From a virus, in IMG/VR virus record IMGVR_UViG_3300038366_000017, positions 1 to 25,329 of that record: 25,329 nucleotides of DNA; one strand, 5' to 3'. A model generated the notes under the pieces. It did not search any database, was not told the origin of the DNA, and worked only from the letters and a program-made list of their open reading frames with translations. Position 1 is the stretch's first letter; each line of letters begins with the position of its first letter. The translations under genes were made by a program, and so were the position numbers. Shown piece by piece: positions 1 through 7,019 of the stretch.

Positions 1-70
1 TATATCTGAAGTCTCTTAGCGTATATCAAGTCCAATAGCGAAGCATATATCTGTTTTCAAAATGGTTCAG

Positions 71-111
71 ATATAGCCGTAAAACCCGTCATATAGCCCG
101 ATTTACCCGTC
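71..111. repeat. Imperfect tandem repeat, two 20-21 base units
   Basis: Unit 1 is 71-90 (ATATAGCCGTAAAACCCGTC). Unit 2 is 91-111, with the same ATATAGCC start and ACCCGTC end and a changed middle. A third, degenerate TATATGC follows. Direct repeats of this size in a gene-free region can be protein-binding iterons; function is not shown. Confidence 0.5.
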
Positions 112-657
112 TATATGCACCGCTCGCTTTCGCCTGCTAAGAGCCTGTAAGACTGGATTTTGGCACTTTCAGAACATCGTTACTATATTTGGATGGTAAA
201 ACAACACGACTTAGTTTATGAAAAGCAGTATATTAAGACTCTACGTCCTGACTGCCTAGGATAGAGACGAGTATTTTGAAAGTATAATATTAAGACTTAT
301 TTTGTTCAGCGTAGCGACAAGAGACTGCTATCGCTTAGGATATGTATGATAGTTCTTTGCTACTTATATTCTTGTTCTATACCTTCACGTCTCTCTAATA
401 CAACACCTATACCTATCACGTCTCTTTATTTGGACAGTCGTATTTCGCTCTTTTATATCATACAGGACTATTGCGCGGACACTCGGCGGAGGCGAAAGAT
501 ATATAGGGGGGTGTTGGTGCGAGCTGGTCGCGGTGGGTGCGGGCTGGCTTGATCGTTGGTCTCTTGATGGCGTTGACCCTTACCCTATAGACGATTATGA
601 GCCAATCCATTTTAGTCAGTTTCTTGCGGAGTAGGTGCTAGTGATTCGACCCGCAGG

Positions 658-674
658 ACTTGTCAAGGGGTAGA
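658..674 (+). promoter_or_regulatory. 17-base upstream element, copy 1
   Basis: ACTTGTCAAGGGGTAGA lies just upstream of the class 2 box of the methyltransferase gene. A second copy with one mismatch is at 1250-1266, upstream of the next gene. The element ends where the predicted promoter begins, as an activator or repressor site would. Confidence 0.5.
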
Positions 675-676
675 TA

Positions 677-691
677 TATAGGATTATGGGT
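677..691 (+). promoter_or_regulatory. Class 2 promoter of the methyltransferase gene
   Basis: TATAGGATTATGGGT begins 28 bases before the ATG at 705 and leaves 13 bases between box and ATG. Identical spacing is seen at 1582, 7375 and 7646. It implies a leaderless transcript. Confidence 0.65.
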
Positions 692-704
692 ACAATAGTA
701 TAGT

Positions 705-1250
705 ATGTCACAACCTGAATGGGAAGATTATACAGCACAGAATGAAGAATCATCGAATGAATGGGCTACCCCACCGTCGCTATGGAGACCTTTTTCTGAC
801 GCGGTAGGCGGGTTTGACCTCGACCCTGCGAGCGGGTGCGAACCTGTGGCGATTGCTGAGGACACATATACGAAAGAGGATGATGGACTGTCCTGCAAAT
901 GGTATGGCGATGTATGGTGCAACCCGCCATATTCAAATCCGAGTGCTTGGTTAGAAAAATCCGTACGAGAGCACAGAACCGAGAACAACACGGATAGAAT
1001 TCTCCTTTTATTGCCAGCACGTACGAACACGAATTACTTTAGCAACAACATAGAATACGCGGATTATGTGATGTTTTTCGGGTCTAAAGTATCTTTTATG
1101 AAGGATGGGAATTCTCAACCCGATGCGTTGCCTACACCTGTTATGCTTATGGTATTTGGAGAAGTCAACGAACAGCTGGCGGAAGTATGCAACAACAAAG
1201 GATGGATGGTTGATATCGAAAAGCAGACTGTATCTATTTCGGACTTTTGA
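705..1250 (+). CDS. Phage-type DNA N6-adenine methyltransferase (Dam family)
   Basis: The product is a 181-residue protein predicted to methylate adenine N6 in viral DNA using S-adenosylmethionine. It has the layout of the phage Dam/DNA N-6-adenine-methyltransferase family: NEWATPP (18-24), FDLDPAS (37-43) that includes the cofactor-side motif, and the catalytic NPPYSN (73-78), a variant of DPPY. The length fits the short phage members. The start has a class 2 box exactly 28 bases upstream and no Shine-Dalgarno site, as expected for a leaderless mRNA. It is an orphan: no restriction enzyme gene is beside it, which suggests protection from host restriction or an epigenetic role. Target site cannot be read from the sequence; GATC appears under-represented in the window. 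Confidence 0.88.
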   Translation: MSQPEWEDYTAQNEESSNEWATPPSLWRPFSDAVGGFDLDPASGCEPVAIAEDTYTKEDDGLSCKWYGDVWCNPPYSNPSAWLEKSVREHRTENNTDRILLLLPARTNTNYFSNNIEYADYVMFFGSKVSFMKDGNSQPDALPTPVMLMVFGEVNEQLAEVCNNKGWMVDIEKQTVSISDF

Positions 1251-1266
1251 CTTGTCAGGGGGTAGA
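1250..1266 (+). promoter_or_regulatory. 17-base upstream element, copy 2
   Basis: ACTTGTCAGGGGGTAGA differs at one base from 658-674. It starts at the end of the methyltransferase stop codon and sits upstream of the gene at 1300, at 50 bases from its ATG against 47 for copy 1. Confidence 0.5.
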
Positions 1267-1268
1267 CT

Positions 1269-1283
1269 ATTAACCCTAGGGCA
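1269..1283 (+). promoter_or_regulatory. Divergent class 2-like promoter
   Basis: ATTAACCCTAGGGCA begins 31 bases before the ATG at 1300. It is a weaker match to class 2, but it resembles the TTTAACC form seen at 4027-4041. The following GCACGTAATAGTATA resembles the sequence before the gene at 4385. Confidence 0.4.
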
Positions 1284-1299
1284 CGTAATAGTATATACG

Positions 1300-1524
1300 A
1301 TGGTAAAAACAACAAACCAATTCGTAGTGAGCACAGTACAAGATGCGAGAGATATTCATTATGAGGCAGAGGCAGACCTAACAGTCGTATCAAGCAACGC
1401 ATATAGAGCAGAAGTCAGCAGACTCGCAGATTTAATCGATGAGCTAGAATACGGTGTTGCAACCGAGACAGAAGTCATACAGAAAGGACAAGAAGTCGCA
1501 GAGATATACAACCGACAAAACTAA
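1300..1524 (+). CDS. Small protein of unknown function
   Basis: This is a 74-residue protein that I do not recognise. It looks mostly helical and acidic in its C-terminal half, with an Asp/Glu-rich segment around residues 45-60. The same frame is open back to 1105, but that part overlaps the methyltransferase gene and encodes a Leu/Arg-rich shadow peptide. I therefore take the ATG at 1300, which follows a class 2-like box and the 17-base element shared with the methyltransferase gene. The shared upstream sequence suggests the two genes are controlled together. A hairpin follows its stop directly. Confidence 0.6.
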   Translation: MVKTTNQFVVSTVQDARDIHYEAEADLTVVSSNAYRAEVSRLADLIDELEYGVATETEVIQKGQEVAEIYNRQN

Positions 1525-1526
1525 CT

Positions 1527-1552
1527 ACTCAACAAGAGCTTAAGTTGAGTTT
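1527..1552 (+). terminator. Hairpin terminator candidate
   Basis: ACTCAAC (1527-1533) pairs perfectly with GTTGAGT (1544-1550) around a 10-base loop and is followed by TTT. It begins three bases after the stop codon at 1522-1524. The T-run is short, so termination is probable rather than certain. Confidence 0.5.
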
Positions 1553-1581
1553 GCGAGATAGACCGATTCTCTTTTTAGACT

Positions 1582-1596
1582 TTTAGGGCTCTAGTC
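1582..1596 (+). promoter_or_regulatory. Class 2 promoter
   Basis: TTTAGGGCTCTAGTC begins 28 bases before the ATG at 1610, with 13 bases between box and ATG. This exact spacing selects the ATG at 1610 over the one at 1601. Confidence 0.65.
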
Positions 1597-1609
1597 TCAT
1601 ATGTATAGT

Positions 1610-1786
1610 ATGAAAAATTACCGTGTAAGATATACTGTATATGGTTTTACTGATAAAGTAGATGGTGAATACCAGAGAATTGATATGATGCAATCCTACA
1701 CAAATAGAGATAGAGCAGTAGAGAAGAAAAAAGAATATGAGAGAGAAAACCCTGAAAGCAAAGCCGAGATTTATACTTGTAGGTAG
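1610..1786 (+). CDS. Small protein of unknown function
   Basis: This 58-residue protein begins MKNYRVRYTVYG. It starts with an alternating hydrophobic pattern that suggests a beta strand, followed by a charged helix (about residues 35-52). I do not recognise a family. An ATG nine bases upstream (1601) is in frame, but the class 2 box spacing favours 1610. It lies between the methyltransferase and the terminase large subunit, where a small terminase subunit might be expected. At 58 residues, with no visible DNA-binding motif, it is too short to call as one. Confidence 0.55.
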   Translation: MKNYRVRYTVYGFTDKVDGEYQRIDMMQSYTNRDRAVEKKKEYERENPESKAEIYTCR

Positions 1787-1802
1787 ACTTTGACTTTTAG
1801 AC

Positions 1803-1809
1803 TTTTACT
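1803..1809 (+). promoter_or_regulatory. Possible class 1-like promoter of the terminase gene
   Basis: TTTTACT is followed by 23 bases and then the ATG at 1833. It is a degenerate match to TAATACT. The alternative TTTAGACTTTTACTC at 1796 looks like class 2 but sits too far upstream (37 bases). Confidence 0.35.
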
Positions 1810-1832
1810 CTTCTAGAACCTAATATACATAT

Positions 1833-3317
1833 ATGGCAGACTCACTAGCTTCGATGTATGATATCGACACGTCTCATATGGACTTGGTTGAACAGGAAGA
1901 AGAAAACGATATTATACACAAGGAATTCTGGTCGAATCCCGATGGCAAGAATAAGCTACTATACGCATTTACGGAGCAACAGCTCGAGGCTCGTGAGCAC
2001 TTTGTCAACGAACCTAAGACTGATATTACTGACTTGCGTGGCCAGGTGAGAAGCGGAAAGTCTGTCGCTTGTGCTAGGTTCATAATATCGCTAGCGTGGC
2101 AACACAATCAGTCGGAATGGGCGGTTATGTCTGACAGTCTTAAGGAAGGTGGACGGAGTACGTATAAGCTACTTTTTGAACAGCTCCCAAACTGTCCTGA
2201 GGATGAACCAGAGCAGAGTCCGATAGTCGAATACTACAACAGGACAGAGAAACGTATGAAGCTAGTGAACGGTTCTATCCTATACCTCGTCACATCGAAC
2301 AATCCTGATGGACTGAAAGGGTCGGAGCTTAACGGTGCTTGGATGGACGAGATAGCATTCTATAAAGATTTGATGGACACGATAAATACTGTAATGGAGA
2401 GGCAGTCAGCGAAGCCAAGATACGGAGTCGTAACCTCAACAACGGCAGAAGGATATAACGATTATTACGATATTTTTGAGATAGGTCAACATCCACAAAC
2501 AGAAGAACACATAACTATGAATATTGAGACTGTCCATCTTGACTTAGAATCTAATGCCTTTTTGACAGACGAGAGGGTAGAGCAATTGAAGAGGAGTAGT
2601 AGCAGGAAGCACTTAGGAGGAGAATTCTCGGCTGAACAGGGTAGAGTATACGAGAAATTTACTAAAAATACCCACGTTGTAGATGATACTGATATAACCT
2701 TATCCTCGGACTGGCGAATATACGCGTATGATAGCGGATGGGATGACCCTCGAGTCGTGTTAGAGATAGGTAGAACATCACAAGGCCAACTGGTAGTATT
2801 GGACGAATTCTATCGCTCTGAATCCGAGGCAGAGGACGCGATTCGCTGGATGCAAAACAGACCTTCGGGTAAGATATACTCGGAACACGACCCTGAGCAT
2901 ATGCACAAATTTCGAAGACAGCTCGGATATCCTGTCGAGTCTGCATACAAGAAAATAGACGAAGGTATACAATCCGTCAAAGAGAGGCTAGGGAAATCGA
3001 ATGATGTATACGGATTGGTAGTACACGAGAACGCTAAGAACACGATACAAGAGTTTTTGAGCTATACAAAGGACGAAGTAGGGAGCACAGTAGCACAGGA
3101 TCACGCTATGGACTGTATTCGTTACGCGATAGCGACTCCTCGAGAAAGAGAGTTAAAACAATCAGATAATCGTCTTAATTTTGCTATACGTAAGTCAGGT
3201 TCTAATGGTAGCAAGGTCAAGAAAGGTAACGAGACAGATGATGAAGAAGATAGCGACGGAGGTGTTCCTTCAATTGATGACATCACAGAAGAAGACGATA
3301 GCGTAGGACTTAGGTGA
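1833..3317 (+). CDS. terL: Terminase large subunit
   Basis: This 494-residue DNA-packaging motor cuts concatemeric viral DNA and pumps it into the prohead through the portal. The N-terminal ATPase has Walker A GQVRSGKS (70-77), Walker B LNGAWMDE (166-173, with Asp172-Glu173) and a coupling motif VTSTTAEG (200-207). The C-terminal RNase H-like nuclease has acidic residues in YAYDSGWDD (D300), SEHDPEH (D353) and QDHAMDC (D423/D427). The C-terminal tail after about residue 450 is acidic and low in complexity. Length is typical. A recognisable small subunit is not present in the window. Two leftward accessory genes begin just after its stop, so the usual terminase-portal adjacency is interrupted. 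Confidence 0.95.
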   Translation: MADSLASMYDIDTSHMDLVEQEEENDIIHKEFWSNPDGKNKLLYAFTEQQLEAREHFVNEPKTDITDLRGQVRSGKSVACARFIISLAWQHNQSEWAVMSDSLKEGGRSTYKLLFEQLPNCPEDEPEQSPIVEYYNRTEKRMKLVNGSILYLVTSNNPDGLKGSELNGAWMDEIAFYKDLMDTINTVMERQSAKPRYGVVTSTTAEGYNDYYDIFEIGQHPQTEEHITMNIETVHLDLESNAFLTDERVEQLKRSSSRKHLGGEFSAEQGRVYEKFTKNTHVVDDTDITLSSDWRIYAYDSGWDDPRVVLEIGRTSQGQLVVLDEFYRSESEAEDAIRWMQNRPSGKIYSEHDPEHMHKFRRQLGYPVESAYKKIDEGIQSVKERLGKSNDVYGLVVHENAKNTIQEFLSYTKDEVGSTVAQDHAMDCIRYAIATPRERELKQSDNRLNFAIRKSGSNGSKVKKGNETDDEEDSDGGVPSIDDITEEDDSVGLR

Positions 3318-3322
3318 TTATT

Positions 3323-3496
3323 CTATAGATAAGGCAAGACCCATACTTCTATTGTTGCATACAGTAGAAAAACATTAATAAACCATAGAGTTATTCCCAT
3401 AATAGCAAACTCTGGCTCATCCCACCAAATCCACCTGTGTGGCATAGATATAAATATTAGATAATCATAGACAAAGAATAAAAAACCTTTAATCAT
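3323..3496 (-). CDS. Small membrane protein, translationally coupled
   Basis: This 57-residue protein has two predicted membrane segments: about residues 4-18 (FLFFVYDYLIFIS) and 31-57, with Trp and Pro near the C-terminus. The frame is open back to 3562, but the ATG at 3496 has a perfect GGTGAT Shine-Dalgarno site four bases upstream. That ATG overlaps the TAA of the upstream gene (3491-3489). This is the layout of translational coupling, and no promoter box lies in front. Function is unknown. It could be a membrane accessory protein paired with the soluble protein encoded upstream. Its stop lies five bases from the terminase stop, tail to tail. Confidence 0.65.
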   Translation of the reverse strand: MIKGFLFFVYDYLIFISMPHRWIWWDEPEFAIMGITLWFINVFLLYATIEVWVLPYL

Positions 3497-4013
3497 TTTC
3501 ATCACCTTCAAATAATATTCTCCATTCACATAGCTCTTTAATAATTTCGTATTGAAATTCATTATCTCTGTAAGAGACTATCTCATACGACTCGTCAAAA
3601 CTACAACCTTCCTCATTTATCGCTTCATCGATATAGTAGTGTGCATATTCTACAATTAGAGATGCTCGTGGCTTGCTTGAATACAGATGCGTACGAGTTA
3701 GATTATGTTCTAATCTACAAAAAAACCAACCAGCAGGTGTGTCGTATAATTCAAGAAAAGCTCTTGTATCTATTTTTCCACGTCGTTTTTGTTCTGGTTT
3801 TGGATTTCCAGCTTTTATCTCTAGGACTTTAGATACATCATTTCTCTCTGTTATCAACCCGTAAGCCACTTCATCTGAATCCGCTCCATATTCGTAGTCA
3901 TATCTGACTTGATTTTCTGCAGTTGCGTTCTCATATTCTTCCATAAGCCATTCAGTTGTTCCTTTATTATATTCCTCTATTTTCTGTCTAAACTGTTCTT
4001 GTTTGTCTGTCAT
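3489..4013 (-). CDS. Unknown acidic protein
   Basis: This is a 174-residue, strongly acidic, soluble protein that I do not recognise. It appears to mix helices (residues 1-40, 115-135) and strands. The opening pattern (KQ, Arg, then IEE) loosely resembles the start of the protein encoded at 4385, but I cannot show homology. It is the first gene of a two-gene leftward unit with the small membrane protein at 3496. A class 2 box lies exactly 28 bases upstream of its ATG. With the head-on gene at 4113 it forms a divergent pair. Because it sits between terminase and portal, it is probably an accessory (moron-type) gene and not structural. Confidence 0.7.
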   Translation of the reverse strand: MTDKQEQFRQKIEEYNKGTTEWLMEEYENATAENQVRYDYEYGADSDEVAYGLITERNDVSKVLEIKAGNPKPEQKRRGKIDTRAFLELYDTPAGWFFCRLEHNLTRTHLYSSKPRASLIVEYAHYYIDEAINEEGCSFDESYEIVSYRDNEFQYEIIKELCEWRILFEGDEND

Positions 4014-4026
4014 ATTACATATATGA

Positions 4027-4041
4027 GACTAAAAGGTTAAA
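4027..4041 (-). promoter_or_regulatory. Class 2 promoter, leftward
   Basis: Read on the minus strand, TTTAACCTTTTAGTC begins 28 bases before the ATG at 4013. Its spacer (TCATATATGTAAT) is close to that of the gene at 1610. Confidence 0.6.
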
Positions 4042-4080
4042 AGTGTTACACGTCGATATTCTCCAGTTACACGGTAGATA

Positions 4081-4095
4081 TATAGGATTACGGGT
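4081..4095 (+). promoter_or_regulatory. Class 2 promoter, rightward
   Basis: TATAGGATTACGGGT begins 32 bases before the ATG at 4113. It is nearly identical to the methyltransferase promoter (677-691), and both are preceded by GGTAGATA. The extra four bases suggest a very short leader. Confidence 0.6.
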
Positions 4096-4112
4096 TCATA
4101 GTAGTAGACGCG

Positions 4113-4313
4113 ATGACACAAACAAACAACATAGAAATGCACAGAAAAGAAAATAACGACGTAGTGTATAGATCAGGTGACGAGAAGAGAGTAGTAGAAT
4201 CCAGAGGTATGTTCTACCGTATAGTAGACGAGGACGGGAACAATACTGCTAATTTCATCAGGAGAAAAAGAGAAGCCAAGAGCATAGCACAGGAAGAACT
4301 ATTATCCGAGTAA
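4113..4313 (+). CDS. Small protein of unknown function
   Basis: This is a 66-residue charged protein rich in Arg, Lys, Glu and Asn. The middle (residues 17-50) looks like short strands (VVYRSG, KRVVESRG, FYRIVDEDG). The C-terminus looks like a helix. This pattern is seen in many small haloviral proteins of unknown role, and I assign no family. It has its own class 2 promoter and is followed by a T-run, so it appears to be a free-standing unit. It is divergent from the unit at 4013. Confidence 0.6.
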   Translation: MTQTNNIEMHRKENNDVVYRSGDEKRVVESRGMFYRIVDEDGNNTANFIRRKREAKSIAQEELLSE

Positions 4314-4319
4314 GCAGTC

Positions 4320-4326
4320 TTTTTTT
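4320..4326 (+). terminator. Oligo-T terminator
   Basis: A run of seven T follows four bases after the stop codon at 4311-4313. Oligo-T tracts alone are enough to stop archaeal RNA polymerase in known cases. Confidence 0.5.
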
Positions 4327-4352
4327 CGGTACTACCATATCACCAACAGTAT

Positions 4353-4367
4353 TATAGGGTCATAGCA
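4353..4367 (+). promoter_or_regulatory. Class 2 promoter
   Basis: TATAGGGTCATAGCA begins 32 bases before the ATG at 4385, the same offset as at 4081. It continues with CGTACTATTATA, like the sequence before the gene at 1300. Confidence 0.5.
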
Positions 4368-4384
4368 CGTACTATTATACGTCG

Positions 4385-4717
4385 ATGAGTCAAAAACAAC
4401 AATCGCTTAGAACAAGAATCGAAGAACAGACAGACAAAGAACTCGAGAATCTTGAATACGAGGAATGCGACACGTACACACTAGCACGGAAGGAGAGAAA
4501 AGACGGTGCATCTTTCGAGTCCGCTATCCTAGACGTTACCGACTCGAGTTTCGACCTAGAGTATAAATCAGGTGAACCATTCGAGAGAACTTTCATACAG
4601 AGAGCTAGCAAGTACGAGGACGGTGTCGATGTAGTACTATCATCAATATCTACACTTACAGAACAAGACGCTGAAGAGCTCGCAGAGATTATCGCTGAAG
4701 CACTAAACAAATACTAA
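4385..4717 (+). CDS. Unknown acidic protein
   Basis: This is a 110-residue acidic protein that I do not recognise. Residues 1-25 look helical. A strand-rich middle (about 27-80) follows, and a final helix (93-109, EQDAEELAEIIAEAL) ends it. It has its own class 2 promoter. The stop lies two bases from the stop of the leftward gene 4720-5016, so the two genes meet tail to tail. It belongs to the accessory cluster between terminase and portal. Confidence 0.6.
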   Translation: MSQKQQSLRTRIEEQTDKELENLEYEECDTYTLARKERKDGASFESAILDVTDSSFDLEYKSGEPFERTFIQRASKYEDGVDVVLSSISTLTEQDAEELAEIIAEALNKY

Positions 4718-4719
4718 TT

Positions 4720-5016
4720 TTATACTTCTTCTTCTACTGATTCTTTTACTTCTTGTGCGTTATCTATCGCGTTGTCTATTTTCTCGTCGCTAAATGTGGC
4801 GTTGATGACTATCCAGTACAGACCACCTACAACAGCAGTCAGACCTAATAATATGAGCCCGGGTTCTGCACCTATATTTATGTCTGATATATCGGGGATT
4901 GGGCTATTTATCGCTGTTCTCACGATAAAAACAGAGATAGCTATAGCACCAGATATTATAACACCGAGCACAGGTAGCCATAATCCGATGAGTACTGTAT
5001 CTTTTACGTTTACCAT
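4720..5016 (-). CDS. Two-span membrane protein
   Basis: This 98-residue protein has two clear hydrophobic segments, about residues 7-32 (VLIGLWLPVLGVIISGAIAI and on) and 52-73 (LILLGLTAVVGGLYWIVI). A short loop links them, and the C-terminal tail is acidic and helical (EEEV end). The family is not recognised. It could act in entry, exit or superinfection control; the sequence does not decide. It shares a palindromic class 1 promoter with the portal gene, reading the other way, so it is probably expressed together with virion genes. Confidence 0.7.
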   Translation of the reverse strand: MVNVKDTVLIGLWLPVLGVIISGAIAISVFIVRTAINSPIPDISDINIGAEPGLILLGLTAVVGGLYWIVINATFSDEKIDNAIDNAQEVKESVEEEV

Positions 5017-5038
5017 ATCATATATATTGTTAAATCTT

Positions 5039-5050
5039 AGTATTAATACT
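5039..5050. promoter_or_regulatory. Palindromic bidirectional class 1 promoter
   Basis: AGTATTAATACT is a perfect 12-base palindrome. Rightward TAATACT (5044-5050) is followed by 22 bases and the portal ATG at 5073. Leftward TAATACT (5045-5039) is followed by 22 bases and the ATG at 5016. The two boxes overlap by two bases. Confidence 0.7.
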
Positions 5051-5072
5051 ACTTTGACTCATTTTTTACAAT

Positions 5073-6992
5073 ATGCCAATAGACCGAAATTTTGATATAG
5101 ACCCAGATGACGAAGATGAGGAAGGTGGGTCGTATGGAGTCAAGGATACAGAAAAGGATGAGGAGATAGATAGAAAAGTTTTACCTCAGGATGTTCGTAG
5201 TTATCTAGACCGAGAAGAACGCGTCGAAAACTGGGAGGTAGATCCTAAGACTTTGAAAGAATATTCACAAAATCTATTCGTAGAATCTTTCATCGACCAG
5301 ATAGCTAAAGATGTTTCTAAATCTGACTGGTCAATTATGGATGGCGAAGATGTAGACGAAGAGAGTATGGACTTTTTGAAAAATGCACATCCTCGTATGT
5401 CTTGGTCTGATATGCTAGAGGCTACAGTCCGAGAGTTGCTAAAAACAGGCAACGCGTTTTGGGTCAAACACAGGTACGAGAATTCGGAGGAGATAGGAGA
5501 AATCGTCATACCTGACTCATCTACTATGTTTGCAGTCACAGGTCAAAACGGATATATAGAGGGTTATGTACAGAAGAGAACGGGCAGACCTGCGGACGTT
5601 ATACAAAACGATGATATAGTACATTTTGAATGGTCTTCCTCTGCTGACCGATACTATGCAAAAAGCCCGATTGAGATGGCTTCCTCCGTTATAGAGATAA
5701 TCGACGAGTTGACGCAAAAAGAAGTTTTAGATTTACGTGAAGGTATGCAATCAGGAGTCCTAGCGATAGAGGATACACCTATGACAAGCGACAGTCTTGA
5801 TAGTTTTGTAGACGAAATTACACAGAAGAAGAAGGGTGAAAGACAGGACTTTTCAGTAGTAGAAGGGTCTGTATCTTGGAACAGTTTTACTTCTAACTAT
5901 TCAGACCTAAAAATTATGGAGCGATACCAGCACCACATCGAAGCACTATCTACAGCGTTCAAAGTTTCCCCCAGCTATGTCGGGTTTAGTTTCGCTGATA
6001 GTGGCGGAATAGGACAGGGAGCTAGCAGACGAGAAGCTCGAGAAAACCACGTCGAAGGAGTCAACACAATCCTTGACCAGATGCAAGACCGTATTAATCG
6101 TGATTTGATTGATGAGCTCAACGAAGACGCTAAGTTGAAGTTTGACACAACAGATGAAGACAGTCAAAAACAGGTCGAATATTACGCAAACCTTGGAGAG
6201 GCAGTTAGCAAGTTGAAGGAAGCAGGTATCGACGTATCGGTAGAGGATGACACTATAGAAATTCCCGAAAATGTTGAGGAAGAGAACAAGGATTTTAGTC
6301 AAAAACCTGAGGTTATTGATGAGTGTGTTTCGTCGATATTGGAGGACAACCCAGATATGAATGAGTCCGAAGCATATGCTATTTGTAACGACCAGTATGA
6401 TGTTTCTAAAGATATACCTGACAAATATCTCGAGGAGCGTGATGAGGATTTTTTTATCCCGAATGACTCGGTAGCACAGAACGCGCAGAAAGCTATAGAC
6501 TGGAGCGAGGAGCACGAGGACGAGATAGACGCTTTTGCCAGCGACGGTGAGGGTCTAAGAAGAGCAAGGCAAATAGTAGAGCATAACGAATCAGGTGAGG
6601 CTTTAGATATTGATTATTGGACAGAGATTAACGGCTTCCAGTCACGACATATGGCACAAGGAAACCACGAGCTAGATTCTGAGTTTGAAGGTGAGCCGTG
6701 GAAAGACAACGGATATATATCACACTTAGCTTGGGGTGGTGAGGAAGGAGCGAGTCAAGCGGAGCGAGTTGTAGAGCTTGTCGAATCTGTAGAGAACGAT
6801 GTAGAACTTTCGGAAAGACAGGCAGAGCTAGTCGAAAGAGTTGAGGCAGACAGTCTTCGAGATGCAATCGAGTCGCTAGAAAACAACAGAAGTAGGACGG
6901 AGGCAATATCAAGATGTCAAAAAATCTTACCGGGTAAGATGAGCCAATCCACTTATTATAACTGGCTTAGTAAGTGCGGTATCAAAGACTAA
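5073..6992 (+). CDS. Portal protein with C-terminal extension
   Basis: This 639-residue protein should form the dodecameric ring through which DNA enters and leaves the capsid. After an acidic lead (1-35), residues about 50-390 carry the phage portal pattern: TGNAFWVK (125-132), an IPDSS strand, the QNDDIVHFEW segment, SAFKVSP-like STAFKVSP (293-300) and an SRREARENH clip/stem region. The rest is unusual. Residues 411-440 hold a short Cys-containing motif (CVSSILEDNPDMNESEAYAIC) known from other phage head proteins. Residues about 463-575 resemble a domain often fused to head-maturation proteins and ending in HLAWGG. The last 60 residues are helical and Cys-containing. The extension may be a fused head-assembly module. 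Start chosen by the class 1 box. Confidence 0.9.
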   Translation: MPIDRNFDIDPDDEDEEGGSYGVKDTEKDEEIDRKVLPQDVRSYLDREERVENWEVDPKTLKEYSQNLFVESFIDQIAKDVSKSDWSIMDGEDVDEESMDFLKNAHPRMSWSDMLEATVRELLKTGNAFWVKHRYENSEEIGEIVIPDSSTMFAVTGQNGYIEGYVQKRTGRPADVIQNDDIVHFEWSSSADRYYAKSPIEMASSVIEIIDELTQKEVLDLREGMQSGVLAIEDTPMTSDSLDSFVDEITQKKKGERQDFSVVEGSVSWNSFTSNYSDLKIMERYQHHIEALSTAFKVSPSYVGFSFADSGGIGQGASRREARENHVEGVNTILDQMQDRINRDLIDELNEDAKLKFDTTDEDSQKQVEYYANLGEAVSKLKEAGIDVSVEDDTIEIPENVEEENKDFSQKPEVIDECVSSILEDNPDMNESEAYAICNDQYDVSKDIPDKYLEERDEDFFIPNDSVAQNAQKAIDWSEEHEDEIDAFASDGEGLRRARQIVEHNESGEALDIDYWTEINGFQSRHMAQGNHELDSEFEGEPWKDNGYISHLAWGGEEGASQAERVVELVESVENDVELSERQAELVERVEADSLRDAIESLENNRSRTEAISRCQKILPGKMSQSTYYNWLSKCGIKD

Positions 6993-7006
6993 TAGGGTTA
7001 GATAAC
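6992..7006 (+). promoter_or_regulatory. Class 2 promoter overlapping the portal stop
   Basis: ATAGGGTTAGATAAC begins 28 bases before the ATG at 7020. Its first base is the last base of the portal stop codon TAA (6990-6992). Confidence 0.55.
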
Positions 7007-7019
7007 TCTCTTCTACTTG

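Larger units (their letters stand above)
1..704. other. Gene-poor left region with short repeats
   Basis: I see no convincing gene here. The only open frame of note (346-552) encodes a basic, Cys- and Arg-containing peptide unlike the acidic proteins of the window, and it has no class 1 or class 2 box at the right distance. The region holds TATATCTG twice (1-8, 47-54) with its inverted copy at 69-76, a 20-21 base tandem repeat (71-111), and two related stretches AGTATATTAAGACT (227-240) and AGTATAATATTAAGACT (281-297). Bases about 470-600 form a G-rich patch on the plus strand, unlike the AT-rich surroundings. It could be a control, origin or packaging region, or encode RNA. Confidence 0.5.

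Noticed and set aside
71-111. CRISPR-like repeat
   Set aside because: There are only two imperfect units directly abutting, with no spacers and no cas genes.
346-552. 68-codon open frame on the plus strand
   Set aside because: The composition is basic and Cys-rich, unlike every other product; there is no class 1 or class 2 box at the required distance.
630-690. Possible tRNA T-arm (GATTCGACCC)
   Set aside because: The flanking bases do not pair to a five-base stem, and no D-arm or anticodon arm was found. No tRNA or attachment site was recognised.
1105-1299. Upstream extension of the gene at 1300
   Set aside because: It overlaps the methyltransferase gene in another frame and encodes a shadow peptide; the ATG at 1300 has its own promoter.
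5946-6515. 189-codon minus-strand open frame
   Set aside because: It lies inside the portal gene, is rich in Cys, Phe and Val and has no promoter box.
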